DNA of 64,000 nt, from positions 62,001 to 126,000 of the forward strand of contig CAVQRN010000004.1 in the NCBI GenBank assembly GCA_963715255.1. The letters are read 5' to 3'. Source of the stretch: JAHEEL01 sp963715255. GTDB lineage: Bacteria > Actinomycetota > Acidimicrobiia > Spongiisociales > UBA5794. A program made the translations under genes and the position numbers. The number at the start of each line of letters is the position of its first letter. Position 1 is the stretch's first letter. Below the pieces are notes generated by a model that was not told the DNA's origin, did not search any database, and worked only from the letters and a program-made list of their open reading frames with translations. This document shows positions 9,819 through 17,680 of the stretch, piece after piece.

Positions 9819-9824
9819 TACCAT
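9819..9824 (+). promoter_or_regulatory. -10 element of bpa (leaderless)
   Basis: TACCAT ends 6 nt before the ATG at 9831. It is back to back with the minus-strand element at 9786-9791, so this 53-bp gap drives both genes. Confidence 0.5.
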
Positions 9825-9830
9825 GGGGGT

Positions 9831-10328
9831 ATGGAAGAAACGACCGAACCGGCAGATACGCCCAACGACGAAGAGCCGATCATTCCGCAGGTAGTCGATG
9901 CCCTCGCCGACGGGGGAGGCGAGAACGAAGGCACGTTTGTGACCGAACCCTCGAAGCTCATTCGCATAGCTTCGATGACCCGAGCGATGCTCGAAGAGAT
10001 CCGGGCGTCGGGCATGGACGATCTTGGACGGCAGCGACTCCTCGCCGTCTACCACCGCTCCATCGATGAGCTGCGGGACGTGCTTTCCGACGACCTCAAA
10101 GATGAGCTCGATTCGATCTTCGTACCACTCGAGCGCGAGACGCCGACCGAGTCGGAGATTCGAGTCGCCCAGGCGCAGCTCGTTGGATGGCTCGAGGGGC
10201 TCTTCCACGGAATCCAGGCATCCCTCTGGTCACAGCAGATGTCGGCCCAGGCCCAACTCGAGCAGTTGGGGCGTCGTCGCGCTCTCGAAGCGTCAAGCGA
10301 TGAGGACCGACCGGGGCTCTACCTGTAA
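9831..10328 (+). CDS. bpa: bacterial proteasome activator Bpa (PafE)
   Basis: A 165-residue member of the Bpa/PafE family (DUF2587), the ATP-independent ring that opens the actinobacterial 20S proteasome. The conserved core is clear: KLIRIASMTRAMLEEIRA, then ELRDVLSDDLKDELDSI, then RVAQAQLVGWLEGLFHGIQ, which I recall as nearly identical in Mycobacterium tuberculosis Rv3780. The protein ends in RPGLYL, equivalent to the GQYL tail that docks into pockets on the proteasome alpha ring. The acidic N-terminus is variable, as usual. No proteasome core or Pup genes are in the window; a PAC2 protein lies two genes downstream. Confidence 0.93.
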   Translation: MEETTEPADTPNDEEPIIPQVVDALADGGGENEGTFVTEPSKLIRIASMTRAMLEEIRASGMDDLGRQRLLAVYHRSIDELRDVLSDDLKDELDSIFVPLERETPTESEIRVAQAQLVGWLEGLFHGIQASLWSQQMSAQAQLEQLGRRRALEASSDEDRPGLYL

Positions 10329-10401
10329 CTCGCCCCGGATCCGAGGACCCGCGGTCGCCTGTTCGCTACGATGTCCATGTCGAATGAAAGGACCATCCGT
10401 C

Positions 10402-12222
10402 GTGCAGACCCCCACACTGCTTCCGCCCACAGCCATTGTGGTGAATCGATACCACGTGGATCTGACCACTCGGGCGGTCCGATTCGAACCGGTGCAGAGT
10501 GAGGACCTCGAGGACGCTCTCGGTGGCATTGCCCGGGCAACCAAGCTGCTCGCCGGCGTCGCCGTCGACGATCCGTACGCCCCCTCCTCGCCACTCGTCA
10601 TGAACCTTGGTCTGCTGAGCGGCACCAGTGTCATGACTGGGCTACGGACGTTCTTCCATGGATACTCCCCCCTGAAGGTCTCCGACAGCGGATCCCCAGG
10701 CCTGATGTGGAGTGCCGGGAGCGGCCACTTCGGGACCAAGCTGCGAGGTCTCGGGATCGATGAGGTGATCTTCACCGGCCGGGCAGAACGGCCGACGCTG
10801 CTGCATCTCACGCCGGGCGAGGACGGCGAACCGGCGGTCTTCGAGTTCTTGGATGCGTCGGATCTCTCTCGCGCGACCGTCAATGAGCGCATCCAGGGCC
10901 TGTATGGGCGCTTCCCTCGAGCTCATTTCGCGGCGGTTGGCCCCGCTGCCGAACACTACGAGTCGGTGCGCTATGCATCGATCGCACTGTCGACCGACAA
11001 CCAACTCGAGAGTGGGGACGCGAAACCGCGATTCTGCGGTCGTGGCGGCTACGGCGGGGTAATGGCGTCGAAGAATCTTGGGCGATTGCTGCCGACGGCC
11101 CCGACCCGGCTCGGACACGGGGTCTCCGGGACATCAACCGCGAAGTCAACCTCGGACCGGGCAGCGCCCGGTATCGGGATCTCGAGGACGATCGCGGCGG
11201 CACCTGGAGGACGATGTTGTGGATGCACGACGAGCAGGCAATCCCTGAGCTCAATTATGCGCCGACGAACACCGACGCTGCTGTGGTTCTGTGCCGGCCG
11301 AGCGTGGAGGCGGGGCCGTATCAAGTCAAGGCTGAGGGCTGCTACCTCTGTGGGATTCGTTGCCACAAGAACGTCTACGACGAAGGCCAGGATGGTGAGA
11401 TCGGGAAGTTCCACCGCGAAGGTCGACTACGAGCCGATCACCCTTCTGTCGTCGAATCTGGGGATCTACGATCCAGGTGCGGCTTTCTCACTCATTCATC
11501 TTGCCGACGAACTCGGGTTGGACTCGATCTCTCTCGGCGTGACCCTCGGCTACGCGATGGACTACAACCGGCGCAACAACGGAGATCTGGTCGGGGGTCT
11601 CGAATTCGGCGATGCCGCCGGTGTGGACCGTGCAATCCGGGCGGTCGCCAGGGGAGACCTCCCCGAGCTCGGTCAGGGAGTCAGGCGACTGGCAGACGAG
11701 ACCGGCGAAGCCGGGTACGCGATGCACTCGAAGGGTGTCGAGTACCCCGCTTTCCCGCCCCACATCAATCCGGGGTTCCCTTGGGCCCTCGCCGGCGGAC
11801 ACATGTCGATGCGCACCTTCATGCTCTACATAAGTGAGAAACAGACGGATCTGGACTACTGGGTCAACGCCATCACCGATTCGGGTCCGTTGTACCTCAT
11901 GGACGACATCACCGGCCTGTGCAAGTTCGCGAATCTCTCGCCGGAGGTCGAGGCCGAGGCGCTGCGGATCGCCAGCGGCCTCGACATCACCGCCGGCGCT
12001 CTCGTCGATGTCGTGATGAATACCCAACTCCGCGGGTACGCCAACGAGCGGCGGCAGGGATTCGACGTAGGCGACTACCGCCTCCCGGCTGAGGCACACG
12101 GGCCGCTGGGAGACTCGGAAATCGGCGTCTTCAACACACCCGAGTTCTTCGACGAGCTTCGAGCGAAGGTGATGGAGAGGATGGATCGGCGAGCCGCGGC
12201 AGCCGGAATCGCCACCGCGTGA
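10402..12222 (+). CDS. aldehyde:ferredoxin oxidoreductase family protein (two frameshifts)
   Basis: A tungsten-pterin enzyme of the AOR family, about 606 residues, oxidising aldehydes or related carbonyls with ferredoxin. The N-terminal domain shows GLLSGTSVMTG, SAGSGHFGTKLRGLG and FCGRGGYGGVMASKNLG. A base is missing after the GGG near 11100 and an extra base lies near 11417; between these points the protein continues in another frame (INREVNLGPGSARYRDLEDD ... GCYLCGIRCHKNVYD), which supplies cysteines of the [4Fe-4S] motif. After 11417 the original frame resumes (VDYEPITLLSSNLG). The GTG at 10402 has GAAAGGA 9 nt upstream. No tungstate transporter or cofactor gene is adjacent. Confidence 0.85.
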   Translation: MQTPTLLPPTAIVVNRYHVDLTTRAVRFEPVQSEDLEDALGGIARATKLLAGVAVDDPYAPSSPLVMNLGLLSGTSVMTGLRTFFHGYSPLKVSDSGSPGLMWSAGSGHFGTKLRGLGIDEVIFTGRAERPTLLHLTPGEDGEPAVFEFLDASDLSRATVNERIQGLYGRFPRAHFAAVGPAAEHYESVRYASIALSTDNQLESGDAKPRFCGRGGYGGVMASKNLGRLLPTAPTRLGHGVSGTSTAKSTSDRAAPGIGISRTIAAAPGGRCCGCTTSRQSLSSIMRRRTPTLLWFCAGRAWRRGRIKSRLRAATSVGFVATRTSTTKARMVRSGSSTAKVDYEPITLLSSNLGIYDPGAAFSLIHLADELGLDSISLGVTLGYAMDYNRRNNGDLVGGLEFGDAAGVDRAIRAVARGDLPELGQGVRRLADETGEAGYAMHSKGVEYPAFPPHINPGFPWALAGGHMSMRTFMLYISEKQTDLDYWVNAITDSGPLYLMDDITGLCKFANLSPEVEAEALRIASGLDITAGALVDVVMNTQLRGYANERRQGFDVGDYRLPAEAHGPLGDSEIGVFNTPEFFDELRAKVMERMDRRAAAAGIATA

Positions 12223-12237
12223 CTTCGGCGACGTGAG

Positions 12238-12243
12238 TAACGT
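12238..12243 (+). promoter_or_regulatory. -10 element of the PAC2 gene (leaderless)
   Basis: TAACGT ends 8 nt before the ATG at 12252; only gtcgacgta-type sequence lies between, without a ribosome site. Confidence 0.4.
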
Positions 12244-12251
12244 CGACGTAG

Positions 12252-13118
12252 ATGAGTCTGCTCTCCTTTGCCAACGATCTCGAGGTCGATCATCCGATCA
12301 TGCTTCTCGCCATGTCCGGATGGGTCGATGCAGCGTCGGTCGGGACTGATACCATCGAGCTCATCGCCGAAGGCGGAGAGGTCGTCGCCGCCTTCGAACC
12401 CGACGAGCTCTTCGACTACCGGTCGTCCCGGCCCGTACTCCACTTCTCCTCAGGTGAACTGACCGAGATCTCGTGGCCGCGTCTCGAGATCGTGCATCGG
12501 ACAATCGACGGAATCGACCTTCTCATTGCCACGGGCAACGAGCCAGATTTTCGTTGGCAGGAGTTGACGCGCGAGTTCGTCGCGCTCACCGACCGGTACG
12601 GCGTGAGCAGGTTCATAACACTCGGTGCTGTGCCGGCCCCCGTCCCGCACACCCGCCCGATCAGGGTCGTGTGCACGACATCGAATCCCGAACTGCTCCT
12701 CGACGACGACGAGGTGTTGCCCAATGATCTCGTTGTTCCCGGCGCTGCCGTCAGCGTGCTTCGGCAAGGGATCGCAGATGCTGGAGTCCCCTCCATCGGG
12801 TATTGGGTGCAGACTCCTCACTACCTCCAAAGCCCCTTCCATCCTGGCGTGCTGAGCCTGCTCGAGAGGGTCGGAAATCAGATCGGTGTCCCGTTCCCGA
12901 TCGGTGATCTGGCGGAGAGAGCTGCCGCGCAACTCGAGGAGATCAACCGTGATCTCTCCGAGCGCTCGGATGCCAAGCAGTACGTGGAGCACCTCGAGCA
13001 GATGCAGGACCAACAGGACGAGCCGATGCCGATCATGTCGTTCGACGATCTCCCCTCTCCGGATGAGATCGGGGCAGAAGTAGAGAAGTACTTGAGGTCA
13101 GCGTCGGACGAAGACTGA
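12252..13118 (+). CDS. PAC2 family protein
   Basis: A 288-residue PAC2-family protein, related to the eukaryotic proteasome assembly chaperone 2 fold and widely conserved in actinobacteria. Family marks are GWVDAASVGTDT near the N-terminus, DYRSSRP, LIATGNEPDFRW, the central FITLGAVPAPVPHTRP and VSVLRQGIADAGVPSIGYWV, PHYLQSPFHPG. The acidic C-terminal tail is rich in Asp, Glu and Gln. The bacterial function is not established; its place 1.9 kb from the proteasome activator is suggestive but not proof of a link. It ends convergently with the FHA gene. Confidence 0.88.
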   Translation: MSLLSFANDLEVDHPIMLLAMSGWVDAASVGTDTIELIAEGGEVVAAFEPDELFDYRSSRPVLHFSSGELTEISWPRLEIVHRTIDGIDLLIATGNEPDFRWQELTREFVALTDRYGVSRFITLGAVPAPVPHTRPIRVVCTTSNPELLLDDDEVLPNDLVVPGAAVSVLRQGIADAGVPSIGYWVQTPHYLQSPFHPGVLSLLERVGNQIGVPFPIGDLAERAAAQLEEINRDLSERSDAKQYVEHLEQMQDQQDEPMPIMSFDDLPSPDEIGAEVEKYLRSASDED

Positions 13119-13161
13119 GCGGACGACGAACAGCTTCGGGCCGTTGACTGCTAGCTGCTGG

Positions 13162-13740
13162 CTAGTTCCCGACTATTCCCACGAACAGCGTCAGTATTGC
13201 CAGGACTGCCGTCACCGCGATCATTGCCCACACCGACCAGGTGAGGCCTCTGATCGATCTCATGGTGTTGTTCAGAGAAGCGATCAGGTCATCGAGACGC
13301 GGATCGGTGTTGCCGGGGGTCGTCGCTTGGGTCACCGGTGCCACGCGGGTTCGCTCTGCGAACACCGGCGCCGGTGTGGCAACGACGGGCGACTTCGATT
13401 CCGTCGATTGCTTCGTCTGCTTCGTTTGATGCGGCTGCCTCGTCGCAGCGGCGACCGGAGTGAGCACAATCTCGGCACCCTCTCCCGGATGACCGAGTTG
13501 GATCGTCGTCGGTCCCTTTATGTCGAGGGCCTGGATGCGAGCACCGTTGTGAAACGTTCCGTTGCGGCTCGACGCGTCTTGCACAACCCAGTGGGAACCG
13601 TCGTACTTGACGACTGCGTGCCGCCGCGAGATTCCGGGACGCGCCACCTTGACCGTCGCGGCTGAATCCGCGCCGATCACGGCCGTTGTCCCGGCGGGAA
13701 CGGTGACGCTTTGTCCTGCAGCGGTGACCCTCAGGTCCAT
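13162..13740 (-). CDS. FHA domain protein with C-terminal membrane anchor
   Basis: A 192-residue protein with an N-terminal forkhead-associated domain (residues about 1-95), which binds phosphothreonine. The binding signature is complete: GISRRHAVV and DASSRNGTFHNG. A low-complexity Thr/Lys/Pro-rich linker follows (about 96-150), then one C-terminal membrane helix (VWAMIAVTAVLAILTLFVGI) that holds the domain on the cytoplasmic face. A run of G just before the ATG serves as ribosome site. The partner is probably a Ser/Thr kinase substrate; none is in the window. The next gene on this strand is the sensor kinase at 13827. Confidence 0.88.
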   Translation of the reverse strand: MDLRVTAAGQSVTVPAGTTAVIGADSAATVKVARPGISRRHAVVKYDGSHWVVQDASSRNGTFHNGARIQALDIKGPTTIQLGHPGEGAEIVLTPVAAATRQPHQTKQTKQSTESKSPVVATPAPVFAERTRVAPVTQATTPGNTDPRLDDLIASLNNTMRSIRGLTWSVWAMIAVTAVLAILTLFVGIVGN

Positions 13741-13826
13741 GGACCCCCCAATCGTGTGAGCTGGTCGAGACCTGAAATCTAGTGGTCCTTGGTGCTACAA
13801 CGAAAAGCGAACCAACAAGCGACTTG

Positions 13827-14942
13827 TCACAGGGGGAGCGAGGCCCGGACGGACGTACCCGATTCAGCGGTCGAATCGATCGAGATCTGTCCCCCGGCGC
13901 GTGTCGCACGCTCTCTGAGGTTGGTGAGACCGAGCCCCCACGCCACTTCTGCAGGATCGAACCCAATCCCGTTGTCGGAAACGCGGAGGGCGAGCCGATC
14001 ATCCCCGCCGTGGATCTCGATCGCGATCCGGTCTGCGTGCGAGTGGCGGAGCGAGTTGCTCAGCGACTCGCGCACGAGCTGGGTCGCATCGTCGATGACG
14101 CGCTGAGGGAGTGCATCGAGTGATCCGGTGTAGGCAACGTTCACCTCAGTGTCGTGCGGTCCGGCGAGCCGAGTCACGAGCTCGCGGAGCTCCGATCGAA
14201 GCGTCCGTTGCCCTCCCGCGGGTGCACCAAGGTCGAAGATGAAGCCGCGCAGTGATGTGATCGTCCGGTCCAGGCTCTCAACGTCCTGTTCGAGCGCACG
14301 CCTGACCTCGGGATCGACGACCTTGAGTGCCTGACCTTGGAGTGAGAGTCCGACGGCGAAGAGATCCTGGATGATCGCATCGTGCAGGTCGCGGGCGATT
14401 CGTTCCCGATCTTCGGCCACAGCGAGGCTCTGGAGCCGCTGTTGGAGCCTCACGGTCCGGATGGCGGTCCCGGCGATCATCGCCAACGCCTCAACAAGCG
14501 CCTCGTCCTCCTCGGTGAAGCCTCCCTGTTTGTCGGTGAGATAGAGATTGCCGAAGAGATTCGATCCCGCACGCACCGGCACGCCGAGGAATGAACCCAT
14601 CTGTGGGTGATGCGACGGCATGCCGATCGAGGCCGGGTGATCGGAGATGTGCTCGAGTCGAACCGTCTCACCTTCACGGGAGATCAGACCGAGCAAGCCA
14701 CGGCCTTTGGGGGGTGAGCCGATCGTTTCGGCTGTCCCGGGATCGAGACCGGCGTGGACGAAGTCGACAAGCCCGCCATGCTGGCCGACGACCCCGAGGG
14801 CGGCATGCGGCGCACCGGTGAGATCCATCGCAATCTCAACCGTCGTCGCCAGAATCGCTTGAAGGTCGGTTTGTCCGGCTACGGCGGCTGCGCCCTCGAC
14901 GAGGTCGCGGAGCCGGGCCGGTGTGAACTGTCTCAACGTCAC
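13827..14942 (-). CDS. GAF-domain sensor histidine kinase (DevS/NarL type)
   Basis: A 371-residue soluble kinase. One GAF domain covers about residues 22-160 (with FLGVPVRAGSNLFGNLYLTD), followed by the HisKA_3 dimerisation helix with the phospho-accepting His in ERIARDLHDAIIQDLFAVG and a HATPase domain with N box (LVRESLSNSLRHS) and G boxes (VSDNGIGFDP, GLGLTNLRERA). No membrane segment is present, so the signal is cytoplasmic; in the DevS/DosT relatives the GAF domain binds haem, but no proof of haem exists here. It is divergent from its likely partner regulator at 15016, with a shared 73-bp promoter region. Confidence 0.92.
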   Translation of the reverse strand: MTLRQFTPARLRDLVEGAAAVAGQTDLQAILATTVEIAMDLTGAPHAALGVVGQHGGLVDFVHAGLDPGTAETIGSPPKGRGLLGLISREGETVRLEHISDHPASIGMPSHHPQMGSFLGVPVRAGSNLFGNLYLTDKQGGFTEEDEALVEALAMIAGTAIRTVRLQQRLQSLAVAEDRERIARDLHDAIIQDLFAVGLSLQGQALKVVDPEVRRALEQDVESLDRTITSLRGFIFDLGAPAGGQRTLRSELRELVTRLAGPHDTEVNVAYTGSLDALPQRVIDDATQLVRESLSNSLRHSHADRIAIEIHGGDDRLALRVSDNGIGFDPAEVAWGLGLTNLRERATRAGGQISIDSTAESGTSVRASLPL

Positions 14943-14948
14943 GGGTGC

Positions 14949-14954
14949 AGGCTA
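14949..14954 (-). promoter_or_regulatory. -10 element of the sensor kinase gene (leaderless)
   Basis: Minus-strand TAGCCT ends 6 nt before the GTG start at 14942. Confidence 0.5.
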
Positions 14955-15003
14955 CTCGGTCTCAGACTATGCCATTCGGCCCTCCCCAGTGTCCTCAATG
15001 CAG

Positions 15004-15009
15004 TAAGTT
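15004..15009 (+). promoter_or_regulatory. -10 element of the response regulator gene (leaderless)
   Basis: TAAGTT ends 6 nt before the GTG at 15016. With the opposite-strand element 50 bp away it forms a divergent promoter for the two-component pair, a natural site for autoregulation. Confidence 0.5.
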
Positions 15010-15015
15010 GCGGTC

Positions 15016-15711
15016 GTGCCACGCAAGAAGAAGCCCGCAGGTTTGCTCAGAGTCGTTCTTGTTGACGATCACGAGGTCGTTCGCCGCGGGCTCCGATCGC
15101 TCATCGACTCGTACGACGACCTCACGGTGGTCGGTGAAGCCGGCACGGCCAAGGAAGGGGTACGGCGTGTCGGATATGACGCTCCCGACGTCGTCGTCAT
15201 GGACGTTCGACTTCCGGACGGTTCCGGCGTCGAGGCATGCCGGGAGATCGTCGAGCGGTGGCCAGATGTCGGAGTACTCATCCTCACTTCGTTCGCGGAT
15301 GAAGACGCATTGATGTCGGCGATCATGGCCGGCGCCTCCGGATACGTCTTGAAGAGGATCGACGCCGAGGCGCTCATCGATAGCATCAGGAGAGTCGGTG
15401 CCGGCGAGACGCTGCTCGATCCTGCCATGGCCGAACCACTCTTCGATCGACTTCGTGGGCACACCGTCGACGATCCGCTCATACGCAGACTTTCTCCGCA
15501 GGAGAGGCGGATCCTCGATCTCATCGCTGACGGGAAGACGAATCGTCAGATCGCTGAGGAGATGTTCCTCGCAGAGAAGACGGTGAAGAACTACGTGTCG
15601 AATCTTCTTGCGAAGATGGAGATGTCGCGACGCAGCGAGGCCGCAGCGTACGCCGCTCGGGTCGCCACCAGGCACGAGCATCAATACCCACCCGAGGAGT
15701 GGACCCAGTGA
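15016..15711 (+). CDS. NarL/DevR-type response regulator
   Basis: A 231-residue two-component regulator. The receiver domain has the acidic pair in VVLVDDHEVVRRG, the phospho-acceptor Asp in VVVMDVRLPDGSG, and the Thr and Lys switch residues in LILTSFADE and GYVLKRIDA. The C-terminal LuxR helix-turn-helix is LSPQERRILDLIADGKTNRQ followed by EKTVKNYVSNLLAKM. Close overall similarity to DevR/DosR suggests a stress or hypoxia regulon, which is inference. The kinase at 13827 is its probable partner. The PPEEW tail past the HTH is unusual but short. Confidence 0.92.
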   Translation: MPRKKKPAGLLRVVLVDDHEVVRRGLRSLIDSYDDLTVVGEAGTAKEGVRRVGYDAPDVVVMDVRLPDGSGVEACREIVERWPDVGVLILTSFADEDALMSAIMAGASGYVLKRIDAEALIDSIRRVGAGETLLDPAMAEPLFDRLRGHTVDDPLIRRLSPQERRILDLIADGKTNRQIAEEMFLAEKTVKNYVSNLLAKMEMSRRSEAAAYAARVATRHEHQYPPEEWTQ

Positions 15712-15750
15712 ACTCGGGTGCACTTCCGGCCGTCACGTAGGGAGCATGGC

Positions 15751-16407
15751 ATGAGAGTCATCGACGTCATGACAGCAGAGGTCGAGGTGGCGCACCCGGA
15801 TTGGTCGTTGAAGCAGGCGGCCCGAGCAATGATCGACCATGGGGTGTCCGGTCTCCCCGTCGTAGCCGACGACGGGACCGTGGTCGGAATCATCACCGAA
15901 GCCGATTTTGTTGAGGCCGAAGCAGATCGAGCGATCGGACGGCGGCGTCTACTCGACACGGTGTTCGGCGAGAAGAAGTCCAGAGCGCCATCGACCGTAG
16001 GCGCGGTGATGACGACGTCCCTGTTGGTGGTCGATCGCAACACCATGCTCTCGGAAGCGGCTCGTCTCATGACCGAGCAGAACGTGAAACGACTCCCGGT
16101 TGTCGATCCGGATGGCCACCTCGAGGGCATCGTGAGCCGGGGAGACATCCTGGTCGCGTTTGCCAGAGACGACGATGTCATCGCGGATGCCGTCGAGCGC
16201 GGCGTCATCCGAAGAATCCTCATGCTCGACTCGCCCGATGTGTCCGTCAGGGTTGCAGATGGTGTAGTGACCCTGACCGGGGAGGTCCCCACTCGGACCG
16301 ATGCCAGACTGCTCGAGGAGCTCGTCGGCCGTGTCGAGGGCGTCATTCGATGCGATAGCGATCTGAGCTGGTCATTTGACGACGTCGCCGCCCGGCCTAT
16401 GCCGTAG
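15751..16407 (+). CDS. CBS-domain pair plus BON domain protein
   Basis: A 218-residue protein with two CBS motifs forming one Bateman module (VIDVMTAEVEVAHPD ... GVSGLPVVADDGTVVGIITE, and VGAVMTTSLLVVDRN ... VKRLPVVDPDGHLEGIVSR), followed by a BON domain from about residue 150 (VADGVVTLTGEVPTRTDARL). CBS pairs bind adenosyl nucleotides; BON domains bind phospholipid or other partners. The start at 15751 has GGAG 6 nt upstream and follows the response regulator by 39 bp, so the gene is probably co-transcribed and may belong to the same stress response. Similar proteins are part of the mycobacterial dormancy regulon. Confidence 0.9.
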   Translation: MRVIDVMTAEVEVAHPDWSLKQAARAMIDHGVSGLPVVADDGTVVGIITEADFVEAEADRAIGRRRLLDTVFGEKKSRAPSTVGAVMTTSLLVVDRNTMLSEAARLMTEQNVKRLPVVDPDGHLEGIVSRGDILVAFARDDDVIADAVERGVIRRILMLDSPDVSVRVADGVVTLTGEVPTRTDARLLEELVGRVEGVIRCDSDLSWSFDDVAARPMP

Positions 16408-16474
16408 AAACCCTGGGAACATTCTGGGTGCCCGCAGCGTTTCCTCGTGACGAACCGCGAGGCGGAGCGACGAC

Positions 16475-16759
16475 ATGGTGTCCGTAGTAGACGAACTGTT
16501 CTTCGATGCCCAGGAACCCTGGTACGAGGAAGCTGCCTGTGCCTCATACCCGGCCGAATTGTTCTTCCCGCCCAGCGATGCTCCATCGGCCGCGAACGCG
16601 GCGAAAGCCATCTGTCAAGGGTGCCCGGTCCGCGAGGAGTGTCTCTCGTTTGCGCTCGAGACGGCCCAGGCAGAGGGCGTCTGGGGTGGGATGAACGCGG
16701 GGGAGCGCCGCAGGTTGCGGCGCCGCCTCCGAGATCGGGAGCGGCGCAGAGCATCGTGA
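16475..16759 (+). CDS. WhiB family transcriptional regulator
   Basis: A 94-residue WhiB-like iron-sulfur protein. Four cysteines ligate the [4Fe-4S] cluster: C22, C47, C50 and C56, the last three in CQGCPVREEC. The GVWGG turn (about residue 69) and the basic C-terminal stretch RRRLRRRLRDRERRR for DNA contact are present. WhiB proteins are confined to actinobacteria and their phages, which fixes the phylum. GGCGGAG about 8 nt upstream is the ribosome site. Whether it is a developmental, redox or antibiotic-response member cannot be told. Confidence 0.95.
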   Translation: MVSVVDELFFDAQEPWYEEAACASYPAELFFPPSDAPSAANAAKAICQGCPVREECLSFALETAQAEGVWGGMNAGERRRLRRRLRDRERRRAS

Positions 16760-16793
16760 CGGCCGGCTGGAGGGTCCGGTGGGCATCGGCGGC

Positions 16794-16799
16794 TACGAT
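16794..16799 (+). promoter_or_regulatory. -10 element of ppk2 (leaderless)
   Basis: TACGAT ends 7 nt before the ATG at 16807 and supports that start over longer in-frame extensions. Confidence 0.5.
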
Positions 16800-16806
16800 C
16801 CCGTGG

Positions 16807-17577
16807 ATGAAGACCAAGAAGTACGAGAAGCGGCTTGCCGAACTCGAGATTGAGCTTGCGAAGTTGCAGGCCTGGATCACGGATCAGGGCCTCCGGATCA
16901 TCGTCATCTTCGAAGGCAGGGATGCCGCGGGCAAGGGTGGGACGATCAAGACGATCACTCGCCGTCTGAACCCCAGAGTCGTGAGGACCGTCGCGCTTCC
17001 CGTCCCCAGCGACCGGGAGAAGTCAGAGTGGTACCTGCAGCGATACGTCGCTCATCTCCCTGCGGCCGGGGAGATGGTCCTCTTCGACCGCTCCTGGTAC
17101 AACCGGCTCAACGTGGAGCGAGTCATGGGATTCTGCACCGATGACCAATACGAGCAGTTCCTCACGCTCTGTCCGGCGTTCGAGCGGGAGATCACCGACG
17201 ACGGGATCCTCCTCATCAAGTACTGGCTCCACACGAGCGACGATGAACAGGAGCGCCGATTCCAGGCACGGAACACCGATCCGAAGAAGCGGTGGAAGCT
17301 CAGCCCGATGGATCTGACGGCGCGGTCCCGATGGGTCGACTACTCGCGCGCTCGCGATGCGACATTCGAGCACACGAACACCGAGTGGGCGCCTTGGTAC
17401 CTGGCAGATCTCGAGGACAAGAAGGCCGGTCGTCTCAATGTCATCCGCCACCTCCTCAACCAGGTTGCCTACGAGGACCTAACTCCCGGGCCGCTCGACC
17501 TTCCCGAACGGCAGACGGCCGGTGACTACGAGGAACCCAACTGGGCACCGTTGGAGATCCCAAGAGTCTTCGAGTAG
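16807..17577 (+). CDS. ppk2: polyphosphate kinase 2
   Basis: A 256-residue single-domain PPK2, which transfers phosphate between polyphosphate and nucleoside diphosphates. The P-loop is FEGRDAAGKGGTIKTI, Walker B is VLFDRSWYNR, and the lid region is SDDEQERRFQARNTDPKKRW with the product-side motif KLSPMDL. The layout matches the short class I enzymes, which mostly make ATP or GTP from polyphosphate. The neighbourhood of stress regulators (WhiB, CBS protein, DevR-like pair) fits a role in energy supply or stress survival. Confidence 0.93.
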   Translation: MKTKKYEKRLAELEIELAKLQAWITDQGLRIIVIFEGRDAAGKGGTIKTITRRLNPRVVRTVALPVPSDREKSEWYLQRYVAHLPAAGEMVLFDRSWYNRLNVERVMGFCTDDQYEQFLTLCPAFEREITDDGILLIKYWLHTSDDEQERRFQARNTDPKKRWKLSPMDLTARSRWVDYSRARDATFEHTNTEWAPWYLADLEDKKAGRLNVIRHLLNQVAYEDLTPGPLDLPERQTAGDYEEPNWAPLEIPRVFE

Positions 17578-17680
17578 AGAACCAAGCGCCGGCGCTCCGC
17601 GGGCGTCTGTCCGGAGAGTCGTTGCACAAAGAGTGGTCCGGCATACACTTGCGCTCTACCTTGACCAAACGGGGGACGCC

